A stretch of DNA of 64,000 nt. Origin: Calcarisporiella thermophila CBS 279.70. Its lineage: Eukaryota; Calcarisporiellomycota. The number at the start of each line of letters is the position of its first letter. Within the stretch, counting starts at the first letter, position 1. Position numbers and translations under genes: made by a program. The stretch spans positions 577,477-641,476 of the forward strand of contig NW_027192200.1 of assembly GCF_041956535.1 (NCBI RefSeq), read 5' to 3'. The notes beneath the pieces are model-generated. The model saw nothing but the letters and a program-made list of their open reading frames with translations, did not search any database and was not told where the DNA came from. This document shows, in pieces, positions 12,437 through 24,845 of the stretch.

Positions 12437-14595
12437 ATGTCAAGCGAAGATTCCTCCGTGCGCCAAGCTGTTACCTCTCAGGAATACATTTCCATACCAG
12501 TGTCCAAGCGGCTCTCGACCATGACGGGCGAGGAGAAGTCGCAATCATGGACTTCCAAATTAAAAGACAATTTCGGCACAGCTGAAGGATGGTTTGGCAA
12601 CTATGACTACGGATTCTTGTGTATGCCACGAATTCCCTGGCTTACGCGCAGGCGTCATGTAAGCCCGTTCTTCGCTTTGAATACTAAATTGCCCATTGTT
12701 CTTGCCCTGGTGATGGGTTTCCAACACTCCCTTGGTATATTCGAACTGAGTCATTAGCTCATGAATAGCACTAACCCATGTCCCCATTATCTAGCAATGA
12801 TATCTGGCATCGTTACCCCGCCCTTGATTATTTCTGGCTCAGGAGACGGACATTTGAATCTTCCTGACGAAGGTACCCTCAGAATCATATATACCTTTTC
12901 TTTTCGGGCTAACTAACTCGGATGCTCTAAGATCGCCAATACCTCATCAGTGCCTCGTTACTTTGCTCGGGGTTTCTCTCCATTCTCCAAATCAGTCGGT
13001 TTAGACTTTTCAAAACTCGGTATTATGTTGGAGCTGGCCTTATCAGCGTCGTCGGCACGACTTTCACCATCATTCCTCTTGCGGAAGCTGTCATAAAGGA
13101 CATGTACAAAAGTAATGGCGGCTTTTTTTTTTCTTGGTTCTTTATTTTGAGAGAAACTAAAGGCTTCTTGCCGCCCATCCAGCCGGATTTTGTCCGTCGA
13201 CCGTAGGACCGGACGGAATCTTGACCAATCAACCTTGCCCGCAAGCATGGGGTGCCATTATCGGCACTGCGTTGGTGACATCCGTCATCCAGATGGCTTT
13301 ATCTTTCCTCCCACCTCGATTCCTTAGCCGCCTCTTCCCTCCCATCGTCACGGGTACCACGGTCACCCTCATGGGGACCGCGTTAATAGCAGCGGGTCTG
13401 AAATCGTGGGGAGGGGGCGCCGGCCCTTGTATCTCTCGGCCCCAAACCGGATTCTTTTCTCTCTGCCCCAATACATCGGTGCCCAATGCTTTAGCCTGGG
13501 GAGATTCGCACTGGATCGGACTCGGATTCTCGGTTTTCGCCACCATTCTCCTGATTGAATTTTTTGGATCCCCTTTCATGAAGAATGCATCGGTACATGT
13601 TTGTTTTGTTCCCCCCCCCCCCCATTCCACTCCTTATGCTAATGGCAGCGGCTACTTTGTCAGGTCATCATCGGCTTGATCGTGGGCACGATTATTGCGG
13701 CGGCGACCGGGCACGTCAATACCCAGACGATCAATTCTGCTCCCGTGATTACTTTTCTATGGGTGAAGGGCAGCTATTTCGGGTTTTCCGTCTACCCGCC
13801 TGCCATTCTCCCTCTGGTCATCGTGTACCTTGTGTCAGTAATAGAGTGTATCGGGGACGTAACGGCCAGCTGTGATGTGAGTAATGTGGCCGTGGAGGGG
13901 CCCGAGTTTGAGACCCGTATCCAGGGCAGCGTGCTTGCCAACGGTATCTCGTCGGCACTGTCGTCCATCATGACCAATTCGCCCATGGTCACCTTCGCCC
14001 AGAACAACGGTATCATTGCACTCACCCGATGCGCCAACCTAGGCGCCGGATACGCCTGCTGCTTCTTCCTCATCCTTATGGGCGTATTTGCAAAAATTGC
14101 TGCCTTTTTCTTGGCCATCCCGGATGCGAGTGAGTATTCTGACACACACCCACCGCTCCTATTCCCACTAACCAACGGACTCTTCTATCTATCCTAATCC
14201 CACCAGCCCTCGGCGGAATGACCACGTTTCTTTTCGCCACCGTCACGGGGTCGGGCATCCGCATTCTTGCCTATCTCGACTGGACCCGCCGCGATCGCTT
14301 CATTGTGGCATCCGCGCTATCCATCGGTATGGGCGTGAACATGGTTCCGGGCTGGTTTGAGCATGTTATTGTGTACAATGGCGACAGCGGTGCGATCAGG
14401 GGGCTTGTCAGCTCGGTGAATGTGTTCGTGGGCACCGGCTTCTGTATCGGAGGCTTTATCGCCATCATTCTCAACCTGATCCTACCAAAGGAGGAGGCCG
14501 AGTTTTGGGAGGAGGACGTAGAGGCTGCCTCTGGTAACTCATTAGGGCATGGTAAACAGGCCACGGAGACCGAGGATGTATCTAAAGAGAATTGA
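12437..14595 (+). CDS. NAT/NCS2-family purine permease (uric acid-xanthine, UapA-like)
   Basis: H+-coupled plasma-membrane uptake of uric acid and xanthine (family knowledge). Exons 12437-12734, 12795-12872, 12932-13111, 13207-13592, 13664-14129 and 14207-14595 give 598 aa, close to UapA's 574. Landmarks: TM1 GFQHSLAMISG with the conserved QH, PCPQAWGAIIG, IECIGDVTASCDVS, and the NAT signature QNNGIIALTRCAN; the Q-N-x-G core favours oxidised purines over ascorbate. The C-terminal tail is acidic. Intron 4 carries a C15-like run. A GATA palindrome upstream fits nitrogen control. Precise specificity cannot be fixed by sight. Confidence 0.93.
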
Positions 14596-14680
14596 CGCGT
14601 ATTTAATTTATTGTATACGAAACATCCGTGCCGATTTCCTTATTTCATGTATTTGTGACCTTGTTGTATTAATTTATTGA

Positions 14681-17019
14681 ATGAATAACCCCAATGCTTT
14701 CGACTCCCTCAGACCTGACATGATGGACGAATTGGACGAAGAAGCACAAATTCAGCGCGCCATTGCTTTATCACTAGGCCTTGTGGAGGAGGAGCCCACT
14801 CGCCAAATAATTGCAGAGCATTCGCGGATTCCTCTCGAGGATACGAATCCCGTGCCAACATCGAAACAAGAACCGTCCCGGGATTCTGCGCCCTCTTCAT
14901 CCTCGAACTTCATCATGTCTCGTGCACAGATGGAGCGCGAACGCCTTGAGCGTGTCGCGAAACGAAAAAGAGAGGAAAATACGGGGAATAATGGCGTGAA
15001 AATTCCAAAAACATCTCATGGAAGCCTCCTCGATCAAGATTCGGATCACGGCGCACTCCATACCAAAGCGGCCCAAAGTCAAAAGGCTGCGCTTGCTGCA
15101 GATTCTAATCGTGAGTTGAAATCAAAGATGAGTGGGAGCAGAGTGAACGAGGAATTCAAGGAAGGGAAGTTGGCACTGACCTATGTCGAAGGACATCCGC
15201 TTCATGATAAACTGCGTTTCGAGGATATAGTGGACAAGGTGCTTCTCTAATAGGAAGTGTCTCGTAAGTCATGGCCTCATTTAACTGCTTTTCGATATGA
15301 TGTTAGACCAATCTGAGAAGGGCTCTCTTCTCCGCGTTTCAGCTGGACGCGGTTTGGCTGAAAGCCTACCTGCCTCCTGATATCCCCGTGTGTTTGGTGG
15401 TGCACCCGGAGCAAAAGGTGAAGCAGACGAATCCCCTTTGCATTTGTCGATTGACCATTTTATTTACCTACGCACGATATAGTCCGACAAGGGCACGGTA
15501 AAAGTCCAAGGTCGAATCACTTTAGTAGAACCCCCCATGCAAAAGTACGGCTACGGTACGATGCATGCAAAACTCATTGCACTTCAATACCCGACCTTCT
15601 TGAGAATTGCAATCTGCTCGGGCAATCTAGTCAGCTACGATTGGAACCTGCTGGAAAATGTAAGCATGTAAATCTGTAGCCCTTAGGATGGGGAAAAGCG
15701 CAGGCCTAACGATGTGTGTTCCCCCCTTGGACCACAGGTTGTCTATGTTCAAGATTTCCCCTCCTTCCCAGTGCCTGGCGGTGTCGACTCCTCCGAGTTT
15801 TCCCGTGACCTCTTGGACTTTGTTACTGCCATGTGTGTGCCCTCCACTTTCTTAGCCATGTTTTCGGATTACGATTTTTCAAAAGCGAGGGTGAGTTGGC
15901 CTTTCACATCGGTTTCACCCATCACTCCATCTTAATTGAGGATGTCTTCGTCGAAATAGGTGCAGCTTGTGTGCTCGAAACCGGGAACCCATAGCGGCGC
16001 TGATCTGGAGAAGTATGGCCACACACGGCTTGCTCACCTGGTCCGTAAGTGCGGGGCACAATGCGATTTAGAGGATGGCCTTGCCGTTGAGTGTCAAGTA
16101 AACTTTTCTCTATCCACTCTATTTTTTTTTTCGCCCATTTTATTCGTCATTCATTGCGTAGACCTCATCGCTAGGGTCTCTTAACCGAAGCTACCTGCTG
16201 GAGCTCTACCGGTCTTTTTGCGGGCAGCCACTTTCGGAATCACGCACCCACAAACTAGAGTCTCCAGAGCTTCCCCCTGTAGCTATCATATACCCCACCC
16301 TGCAGACGGTGGAGACCAGCTCTCTAGGGCCACAGGTAAAGCCCATGAGGGTTTTTATCCTCCCACTTGCACTCGCTGAGCTGTCGTTCTCTCCCTCATG
16401 ATGTATAGAATGCTGGCACGATTTGCTTTCGCAACGAGTACTACCAGAACCCTCAGTTCCCCCGGGGATGTCTGTATGACTGCAAAAGCCGGCGGAAAGG
16501 CTGCCTCATGCATACCAAGGTAGGTTAGGTGTTTTGCCAGTTTTCTGGCGGCTTTGAGTCGCGATCAATGCGTGCTCATGTTGGAGCCTAGTTCATCCTA
16601 GCCGGATTTCTGGAGGAAAAGCGGATCAGCGACCATCGCAGGCTGGGCGGATGGTTTTATTGCGGGTGAGTTCATGCGATGCTTCCCTGCACATTCCTAT
16701 AAAAGGCGATGGACTGAGATCTCTCCTATAGAAGCCATAATTTTTCCAAATCGGCATGGTATGTAGGAAGGATGGTTTATTAGGCGTGTTGGCACTCACC
16801 GCGCCATGTCTGTTTAGGGGGGTCCAATCTCGATCACGTAATAGGCAACTGCAGCTTCGCATCAACAACTGGGAACTGGGCTGTTTTGTCCCACTCTACT
16901 CCACCTGCAAAACCGGTGGCGGCCAAGATTGGTTCGTGCAACATGGCGTTCCTGTTCCCTACGTCCGACCACCTGATGCATACGGCTCTGGTGACAAGCC
17001 TTGGCTGCAAACCTCCTGA
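14681..17019 (+). CDS. TDP1: Tyrosyl-DNA phosphodiesterase 1 with N-terminal UIM-like helix
   Basis: Hydrolyses the bond between topoisomerase I tyrosine and a DNA 3' end. Ten exons (14681-15238, 15307-15417, 15483-15659, 15738-15890, 15960-16097, 16162-16335, 16409-16519, 16592-16665, 16732-16758, 16818-17019) give 574 aa. First HKN triad: H251/K253 (GYGTMHAKLIAL) and N271 (CSGNL), the same spacing as human H263/K265/N283. Second: H472/K474 (CLMHTK) and N502 (SHNFSKSAW). The C-terminus INNWELGCF..VPVPYVRPPDAY..PW is typical. Residues about 20-35 (EEAQIQRAIALSLGL) resemble a ubiquitin-interacting motif. Intron 1 has a weak GTGCTT donor, but downstream in-frame stops force it. Confidence 0.93.
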
Positions 17020-18426
17020 TGCCTCCTCCTTTTAGCTCCCCTCGTTGCATGGATCTTGCGCCCTCCGCCGTAGTGGCCCATCAAAAGGATCTCAGACTGC
17101 CCAAACGGTCCATCTGCCGACATGGCCCTGATGCCGGCAGAAACTTCCAGCAACGGCACAAATTAATAAAGACAAGCTTTCGTTCTGCTGGACCACCCTG
17201 CGTGCTCAATGTGATGACAAGTTGCGCAAAACAAACGTAAACGCAAATGATGCTGTCACTTTCAAGGGAGAGTCCGTCAGTCAAATGTCAATCCACGAAA
17301 TGAGGTGTCAGAATTGGCACCGAGGGCTGGCGCCAGCCCTGCTGGGAGAGAAGTCGGCGCACGCTCCAAGGAATTGGACGCGTCTCCTTTTCTTCAGTAA
17401 GGGCGATGGCCGGGCAGACGCACAGCGTGTCTCTGCCGTAAAACCTCCCCGGGGATCGTTTCCTTCTTCGAAGGCTCCATTTTGGATAAGGAGGACGGGA
17501 CTTGCTCGCATGGTAAGGAGCATTTGATTAGGAAATCCCCAAAACTCCACTAGTCATGACAAACTATAAAGAAATGGCGAATCCAATTTTAACCATCCGG
17601 CCTGCTCAACCCCGAGCAACCTTACGCGGCCGTCGCAAGCCCGGCTCTGGCTTCAGGTTTTCACGGCGCTCCGTTGGAGTCCCCTCATCTGACTCCAGGG
17701 GTGGGCCGCTCCTATTTGTTTGCGGAAGAAAGATCGGACTCCATGGTTGCACTCTACCCATCACATGCGACGTCCTCTTTATTCTATTTTATTTTTTTTT
17801 TGTTTGCTGAGCTGGCTCCCCGCACTTGAGCGCCAGCCTCCGCGATTTCTGCTCCGACCCGTCTTTTCTTTTGGCTGTGTTGTTGGTGCAGACCGGTTTC
17901 CTCCAGTTCCCGGGAGGCCCACGTCGCTGCAGCGTCGCCTACGCGACGTCCCAAGAATGTAAAGGGAAAACAGGGGACCCAGCTCCACGCAGCCTTATCG
18001 CCGGGGCCGGGGGCTTGAGGAGGGGCTGGCGGGGGAGATGGGCTACGGGCAGCCGCCCACATGCTGCAGGCTCGCTTTTAGCTTGGTGCGGCCGAGCTAA
18101 TGGCTTCTGATACTTTTCTTGAGCCCGGAGGCCTCGCTTGCGTCGCGACGGGGTTCCTGAGAAAACAGGTCAGGCCAAATGAAACCTTAGATTCGGATGG
18201 TCCCATTGGCGTCATCCGGCAAGTCACCTCGACTCTGCCCCCTCCGAAGCTTTTTTTTTCCCCTCCCTTGGCCGGCAAAATTAGGTTGCATCCGTGCTGG
18301 AACCTCCGCGTGAGGAGAGCTGCCGAGGCCCTCGCGTTATATAAACGATTGTGCCCCCTGGCGCCTCGCCCGAGGCCTCTTTCCATTTGCCTCGCCCCCG
18401 TGCTTCCGCCGATTCTGGATCTGGAA
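17020..18426. other. GC-rich intergenic region upstream of the bZIP gene
   Basis: Many overlapping short open frames exist on both strands, as expected from GC-rich DNA. None shows a domain, plausible splice continuation or consistent composition. The last 330 bases are the promoter and 5' UTR of the bZIP gene. Confidence 0.5.
18338..18345 (+). promoter_or_regulatory. TATA box of the bZIP gene
   Basis: TATATAAA lies 82 bases before ATG 18427, in otherwise GC-rich DNA. It supports 18427 rather than an in-frame ATG at 18109 as the true start. Confidence 0.6.
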
Positions 18427-19302
18427 ATGGAAAAACAATCAAGCACCGCACAAGGCTATAGCAACACCATGTCCATATCGCGCCTCCTGGCCGACTCGCT
18501 CCCGCCCGCCGCCCCCGCGCTACTCTCGCCCCCATCCCCTTGGCCCCACGTGGCTCTATCGCGCAACAAGCCAGCAACGGCAAAGCATCCCAGAGAGCCA
18601 TCGCCCATTGTGAATGCGGCCGAGCATTACTACCATGAATTAGCTCTCCATTCCAAATCATCCAATTCGCCCCCGCCCGATGAATTCCCATCATCGCCAT
18701 CCACCCGCTCCCCCTCTACTTCCTTTCAGCCGCGGCCATCAAAGCCCTCCCCAAAAGCAAGCAAAAGCGCGCGTCGCACCCCAAGGAAGGATGCGCCAAT
18801 CCACGTCGACCCCTCCCTCTCGGATTGGGAGCGTCGCGAGCGTAATAAGCTTGCCTCTGCCAAATACCGCTCCAAGAAGAACGATGAAAACCGAAAGGTC
18901 CGCATGCAACTCCAGGCCTTAACGGAGATAAGCCGCTTGATGCGCGTGCAGCTTGCGGATTCGCGCCGCGAGATCGCCCGGCTACGATTGGAAGCCGACG
19001 AGTTGCGAGCGAAACTGGCCGCCGGCCAGTATCTTGCCCAATTCGGCCTTGCGGTGCATCCTGCCGCTTTGTCCAAAGAGGCTGGCACGCCCAGGACCTC
19101 CGAGCACATATCCTGCCCAACCTCGCCTTCGGCCGAGTGGGCCCCCTCCCGGGCTGGATCAGTAGGAATGGCGCCATCGCGATCCTTGCCCTCGTCGGAC
19201 AGGGGATATTTCCCCCTCCCTACTCCTGCGCACAATTCGCTCTGGCTTCGGCAGAGCCCGTGCTCCGTAGTAGGCCACGCTGGTCTCCACTGCTCGTCAT
19301 GA
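18427..19302 (+). CDS. bZIP transcription factor (GCN4/CYS3-like basic region)
   Basis: Dimeric DNA-binding regulator; targets unknown. Intronless, 291 aa from ATG 18427 (MEKQSSTAQGY). The open frame extends upstream to 18100, but a TATA box at 18338 makes that part untranslated. Basic region at about residues 133-155: ERRERNKLASAKYRSKKN, with the N-x7-R signature. A leucine zipper follows (LQALTEISRLMRVQL..EIARLRLEADELRAKL). The N-terminus is Pro/Ser-rich and carries an ISRLLADSL motif that could be an activation element. The ASAKYRSKK wording resembles fungal GCN4/CYS3/MetR-type factors, but the subfamily is not certain. Two TGACGT-like half-site clusters elsewhere in the window (20672, 51505) are potential targets for this class, by inference only. 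Confidence 0.87.
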   Translation: MEKQSSTAQGYSNTMSISRLLADSLPPAAPALLSPPSPWPHVALSRNKPATAKHPREPSPIVNAAEHYYHELALHSKSSNSPPPDEFPSSPSTRSPSTSFQPRPSKPSPKASKSARRTPRKDAPIHVDPSLSDWERRERNKLASAKYRSKKNDENRKVRMQLQALTEISRLMRVQLADSRREIARLRLEADELRAKLAAGQYLAQFGLAVHPAALSKEAGTPRTSEHISCPTSPSAEWAPSRAGSVGMAPSRSLPSSDRGYFPLPTPAHNSLWLRQSPCSVVGHAGLHCSS

Positions 19303-19937
19303 AGCAGTGCAGAAGGCACGCCCCCATGTCGGGGGGTGGAAAAGCCCCACCAAAAGCAAATAGGCTACCCTATCGCCAGCTCCTTTCCTCCCCGATTCAA
19401 CCAGCCCTCGACTGTGCGGTTTCTATTATAAATGTACCTCTTATAAATATCTAGAGCATGCTCTTCTAGGTAACGCGCTAATCTGTAATTTCCCCCCCCC
19501 CCCTCTCTTTCCCATTCTACCACACTCTGCACAAAGCCTTCCGCGTATTGTTTGTAAAGTTGTATACTTCTCCCTTGAGCAAAGCCTATCCATACCATTC
19601 GTACTTGACTTTCTTAGGTTCATTGATTCTTCTTCGTGTATTTAACACATAACTGCCTCAACTATATCCCATTAAAGACTGTGTCGATATTTTTCATTTT
19701 ATTTCTTATCCTACAGTTGACGAGTATAAGCAATCGTTTTACTACAGACATACAAATAATGTGTGTGATGGTCACTGCGAAAAAAAAAATCAATAAAAAC
19801 TAGGCCATCACAGAAAGTAAACCAAACTAAACATAAGTGATTTACGCAATTGTCAAAAATAGAACCTAAAAGCGTGCCTATTCACCGCCTTTTTTTTTAC
19901 AAAGCAACTCATACTGGTTCTCTGGGGGAAAGATCGT
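19303..19937. other. Intergenic: convergent 3' flanks of bZIP gene and H2B
   Basis: No gene was found. A C13 run lies at about 19491-19503, and the rest is AT-rich 3' UTR-like sequence. Confidence 0.55.
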
Positions 19938-20583
<646 letters not shown>

Positions 20584-20774
20584 ACTTATAATGTAATGGT
20601 TCAAGCGATACAACTGAAGAAGAAAGGAGAGTGAAAGAAGAAATTGGATCTTTTTTTTAACAAAAAATGGGTGACGTAACATTTCCATTTCTTGTTTTCT
20701 ACTTCGCTTGCAACCCCCCCCCCTGGAAATCAAACAAAATCACTTTTGTTAGAATACTTGTTTCTCGTAGAATA
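20584..20774. promoter_or_regulatory. Bidirectional promoter, H2B / ATP19
   Basis: Only 191 bases separate the two divergent ATGs. TGACGTAA at 20672-20679 is a CRE/ATF-like site. A C9 run precedes TGGAAATC near 20717. Confidence 0.5.
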
Positions 20775-21123
20775 ATGGGCGGGTACTACGTTATCGCAGG
20801 GCAGAAAGTCGCCAATCACTGGGTACGTTATCGATCGCTATGCCCTGCTACGTTCAGGATAAACCTTGGCGATTTGCTCGGCTTTCACACCCTCAGATCC
20901 TAACATTGCATCTTTTTCTTTGGTCGTTATGTATAAATAGCTCTCCATCGGCACTATTGGTCTGTTCACTCTTGGCATTTTCGCCGCTACTGGCGGAAAC
21001 AAGGATGCTAAACCCAGAGCTGGTGCATTGCCCCCCATCAACGCAGCCTCAAAAGAGGAGGAGGAGTTCATCCGAAATTTCGTGATGCAGGCCGAGAAGG
21101 AGGAGAAAGAGGCGAAGCATTAA
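20775..21123 (+). CDS. ATP19: ATP synthase subunit k (Atp19-like), mitochondrial
   Basis: Small single-span subunit of the F1Fo-ATP synthase membrane sector, associated with dimerisation in yeast. Two exons, 20775-20822 and 20941-21123, give 76 aa (yeast Atp19 has 68). MGGYYVIAGQKVANHWLSIG..IGLFTLGIFAATGG aligns with the yeast pattern (short N-terminus, one TM helix, charged tail). The tail ends EEEEFIRNFVMQAEKEEKEAKH, matching the DEEKFIENYLKKH pattern of yeast. The intron is 118 nt. The assignment rests on pattern matching of a short protein. Confidence 0.85.
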
Positions 21124-21632
21124 AGTGCATATCTAATGTTTTATTCTTTCTGCCTTGTTTTGTTATCGACATAGAGTTTCTTTCTTTTTTTTTCATGCCC
21201 TCTCAAAATGCTTCCCAATGTTGGATAAACGCTTGTTTCTATTTACCTGAAATGGGTCCGACTAAACTTTCGGCCGTCTGGCTCCAGTATTCGCTTCCCC
21301 TGAAGTATTCGCTTCAAAATGAACGGTTAAATAGCTTCGTTTTCAGCCGATTTTCTCTCCCCACATTTATTCCCATGCCTCATACAAGAGGATGTCGCAC
21401 TCTACAGTGGGTGGACTCAATGTGGTATTGACAAACCGAAATCAGTTTGCCGCAGATCCGTAATTAAAGGCCACTTTACATTATTATTGGGGGGCTACTG
21501 TTTAAAGATAATAGTATTGCAAAAAGTCCTAGATTCATTTCCAGCGTTTATTACAGATTCACGGAGGATGATTTGAGGATATATGGTTCGATGGTTCTTA
21601 AATTTATCTATCCCCTTGGATAGACCTGCCTC
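21124..21632. other. Intergenic: convergent 3' flanks of ATP19 and PhzF-like gene
   Basis: No supported gene. A 78-codon open frame at 21195-21431 shows no domain and is judged random. Confidence 0.55.
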
Positions 21633-22776
21633 TTAAATATGGATGACACCCTCAATCACGGTAACCGACTTTCCGGCTAAAATAGCTACCTCCTTGCCAT
21701 CTTTCTCAGCCAGAGTAACCTCCATTTCGCCCGTGCGAGGAGAGCATTGCCGTGCTGATAAGGTGGTTTTCCCGAGAATATTTCCCCAGTAGGGTCCCAA
21801 GAGAGTGTGCGCCGCACCTATTGCATCGGGTGAAAATCATAGTAACAAGAAGGAGATATAAATACAACGGTGCAATTGAGGAGAATGGAAAATCATCTCA
21901 CCGGTGACCGGGTCTTCGTCTATGCCAAACCAAGGCCCAAACAAACGTGAGCACATGTCCAGGTTTTCTTCATCCGCTTTCACCGTCACTATGATTGCGC
22001 CTAATTCAAGATCAACCTTTTTGGAAACTTCGAGCATTTGCTTGAAATCTGGCTTAATGACTCGTAAATCTGTCTCTGTACCCTCCATATGAATCAGCAA
22101 GAACTTGAGAAAGCGGTTGTATTGGAGAGCAACAATTTTCGGTAGATTCTCGCCATATAGGGTGTGAAGTAGATCAGTAAGCTCCGGGGTCTGCTCCAAT
22201 TCAGCCGAAGGATTCTGAGGCAGAGTGATATTGATCAGGTTGGTTTTGGGATCTTTGTTGCCGACTAATGTGCCGGACAGAGTGGCAAAAGAGACAGAGC
22301 TAGCAGGATTCTTAATATTGTTCAAAATGACATGAGTGGTTGCCAGCGTTGCCTATAGGCAGGACCCATTAGATTTGATGATCAATATAAAGCATTCTCT
22401 CCGATGCAGTCATAAGTTGTTGGCTTACATGACCACACAAAACCACCTCAACAGTGGGTGTAAACCACCGAAGCGAAAAATGCGTCGCAGTTTCGAATGT
22501 CTCGCCATCAAGCGGGGTAACAAATGCAGTCTCTGCTAAATTCACCTCGGCTATGTATAGGTAAACGAGCCGTTAGCTTCACGCAGCAATGAATGATTCG
22601 CATTCTTGCGACGCGCAGGCTAACCTACCGGCGATAGACTGAAGCGTGGCATCGGGCAGATGAACATCTTTGGGGATTAAAGCCACACCAGCCGGATTGC
22701 CGGAAAAAACGCCTTTGGAGGAGGCGAAGGCATCTACTGTGAAGAACTGCAAGGATTTGGGAGAAGGGGAAGCCAT
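21633..22776 (-). CDS. PhzF/PBLD-family isomerase-like protein
   Basis: Two-lobed diaminopimelate-epimerase-fold enzyme. Bacterial PhzF makes phenazines, while eukaryotic members (PBLD/MAWBP) have unknown substrates. Exons 22776-22629, 22550-22429, 22352-21902 and 21817-21633 give 301 aa (human PBLD 288). Signatures: FFTVDAFA..FSGNPAGVALI, NLAETAFV near the catalytic Glu, SLRWFTPTVEVVLCGHATLATTHVI, and the C-terminal FGPWFGIDEDPVTGAAHTLLGPYW, all standard for the family. The two intact GH/GA active-site loops suggest a working enzyme. Intron positions are eukaryotic, so recent bacterial transfer is unlikely. Confidence 0.93.
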
Positions 22777-23849
22777 ACCTAATGAATTTGTCGGGCTTCG
22801 AAGAGATCGCAACTGCCTTTTAAATTCTCGCACGGTCATTATCCATCGTTCGTTCATTGGCGGAAAATTTGGGTTGATCGCTTGACTCAGGGGGGGGTGA
22901 ATTCAGTTGAGCTGTATACATTTTTTGTCAGAACCGCGCCTCGAATGTGCAAATAATGAACGAATCTTCGGGAAGCTGGGCGAGAAAGGGGTTGACAACG
23001 GCCTAGGATGGCCCTCTTTATTAGTCATCAAATTGTTCATAGTGCGCAGTAAATTTAGCGCTTTTACAACCCTTTGTCGACCTAAAGCGGCCGGGGCTAA
23101 CCATGGAAATGGAGAGCTATTTTGTCTGAAATCTAGAAACCCAGGGATATGGTCGAGTGCATTTATCCGTGGATGGAGTTGTATTTTGGGCTTGTTGCAG
23201 ACCATTGAAACTCGAACTCTCTCTATCTCTAATGACCTTTTATTCCCGGCATTTCAACGAGTTTCCTCTACATACAGAGGCGGTGTTGTCTGCTAACTTG
23301 AGCTTGGCATTACAACATTTCGGACTTCAACCACAATCGTGAAGGTTGCAGCTCAATGTCATCGGAGGATACCCTAGGGGACTTGCAATATCTTCTAATT
23401 GTTTAGTAACGCATTGTTCAACAGCCCATCCAACGGTGCGATTTACTTTAGTTTCTGTACTCTGTTCAGTGCAAATGATACCTCTGCTTTTCTTACATCT
23501 TGGCTTACCAAGATTTCAGGGCCTTTTCTGGATCCGTTACACCTGCCAAAGATTGAATTTGTGAAAATTATTTGGTTACTCTAATTGGTAATCATTTAGT
23601 TTAACTGAGAAACGTGCTCTTCCTCGCAGGTTGACATGCAAGAAAGTCTTTAATACCCTCGCACAGTATCTCTGCATGGCCTGGCGGGAATCATTTTTTG
23701 GTCTTACAAACATTTACTATAAATATTTTTCGTTCTGTATAAAAACCGAGGCAACAGTGTACAGCTACGCTAATCTCGATAAAATCCTCCTCTCACTACT
23801 TCCTCTTCAAATTATCCTCCCATCCCATTCTTTTTTATCATTCTTTACC
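22777..23849. other. Divergent promoter region, PhzF-like / metallophosphoesterase
   Basis: No exon was supported. Open frames on both strands (22903-23342) overlap and lack domains. TATA-like TATAAATA at 23718-23725 and TATAAAAA at 23738-23745 lie 132 and 112 bases before the phosphoesterase ATG, followed by a pyrimidine-rich 5' UTR. Confidence 0.55.
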
Positions 23850-24845
23850 ATGTTAAAAAACCTCCTTTTCGTTGCAGTTACCCTGACTGCATTGGCGAGC
23901 TCCTTTGCTGCACCTGCCACTGAGAAGCCATTGACCACATTTTTCGTGGCCAGTGACACCCATAGAGACTATGACGATCTGGCACGAGCGCTCCAAGACA
24001 TGTCAGCCCTAGACCCCAAGTACCAGGCTCTCGTGATCAACGGAGATCTCACCGACTCCGGGTCAGAGCAAGAATACGCCGCCACCATTGCAACCATCAA
24101 TAAGAATCCACATCCCGATAGGATATTCTATAACATCGGCAACCATGAACTGTGCTCTGACGGAACTGAGGAGGAGAAGTTTGCACGCTATAAAAGACTG
24201 ACCAAGGAGCCAAAGATTTATTATGAGCGCAATGTCGACGGCTTCCCTTTTCTCTTTTTGGGCACTGAGACGTACGTATTCCTCACGCGCCTGTTAATTT
24301 GAATGATGAGAGCGGCCGTTTAATATATTCTTATTCCAAATAGGTTCAAAAATAAATGCTATGGCGTTTGGTTTAGCCCCGAGCAGTTAGCTTGGCTTAA
24401 AGAACGGCTTCGATCTCACGGTGACACCGGAAAACCTATTTTCGTTTATTCGCACTTCCCTATTCATGGTACGACTTCGGGCAGCCAAGGGTACGAAACT
24501 ACCTACGCGCAAGGAAAGGAGCTCTTGGATCTCTTGGGCCAATATCCCCAGGTCATTTTGTTTACCGGTCATACTCACTATAAGCTTTATCTCGATGATT
24601 GGCAGGCGCGCAAAGTGGTTGAGGGAGGAAATCCTAAAGGTTTCCAGTTGATTAACACCGGGTTTATCCAGACGGAATGGGCAAGGGATGCCAAAGGCAA
24701 CGAGTACGTTCCACGTAATGGCTGGTTAGAGAATCAATCGCTTTACGTTCAAGTCTATCGCGACCGTGTGGTCGTCACTGGCCGTGATCATTTCCAGAAA
24801 AAATGGATCCAAAAGCTCGAAATCCCTTATCGCGTCCAACCTTAA
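23850..24845 (+). CDS. Secreted calcineurin-like metallophosphoesterase
   Basis: Dinuclear-metal phosphoesterase exported from the cell; substrate unknown. Exons 23850-24271 and 24344-24845 give 307 aa. A signal peptide is evident (MLKNLLFVAVTLTALASSFA, cleavage near residue 20). All family blocks are present: D-x-H as SDTH, NGDLTDSG, GNHE, SHFPI and GHTH. The class resembles short secreted phosphodiesterases rather than purple acid phosphatases. The open frame runs upstream of ATG 23850, but the TATA boxes at 23718 and 23738 and the signal peptide fix this start. Confidence 0.9.

Noticed and set aside
17020-18100. Several 60-100 codon open frames downstream of TDP1
   Set aside because: Typical chance frames in GC-rich sequence; mutually overlapping and without recognisable features.
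18100-18426. N-terminal extension of the bZIP protein to 18100
   Set aside because: The ATG-like start there lies upstream of a TATA box at 18338 and the residues look non-coding.
21633-22776. Recent bacterial origin of the PhzF-like gene
   Set aside because: Four exons, host-like splice sites and closest resemblance to eukaryotic PBLD.
22903-23342. Open frames on both strands between PhzF-like and phosphoesterase genes
   Set aside because: Overlapping, no domain, no plausible exons joined to them.
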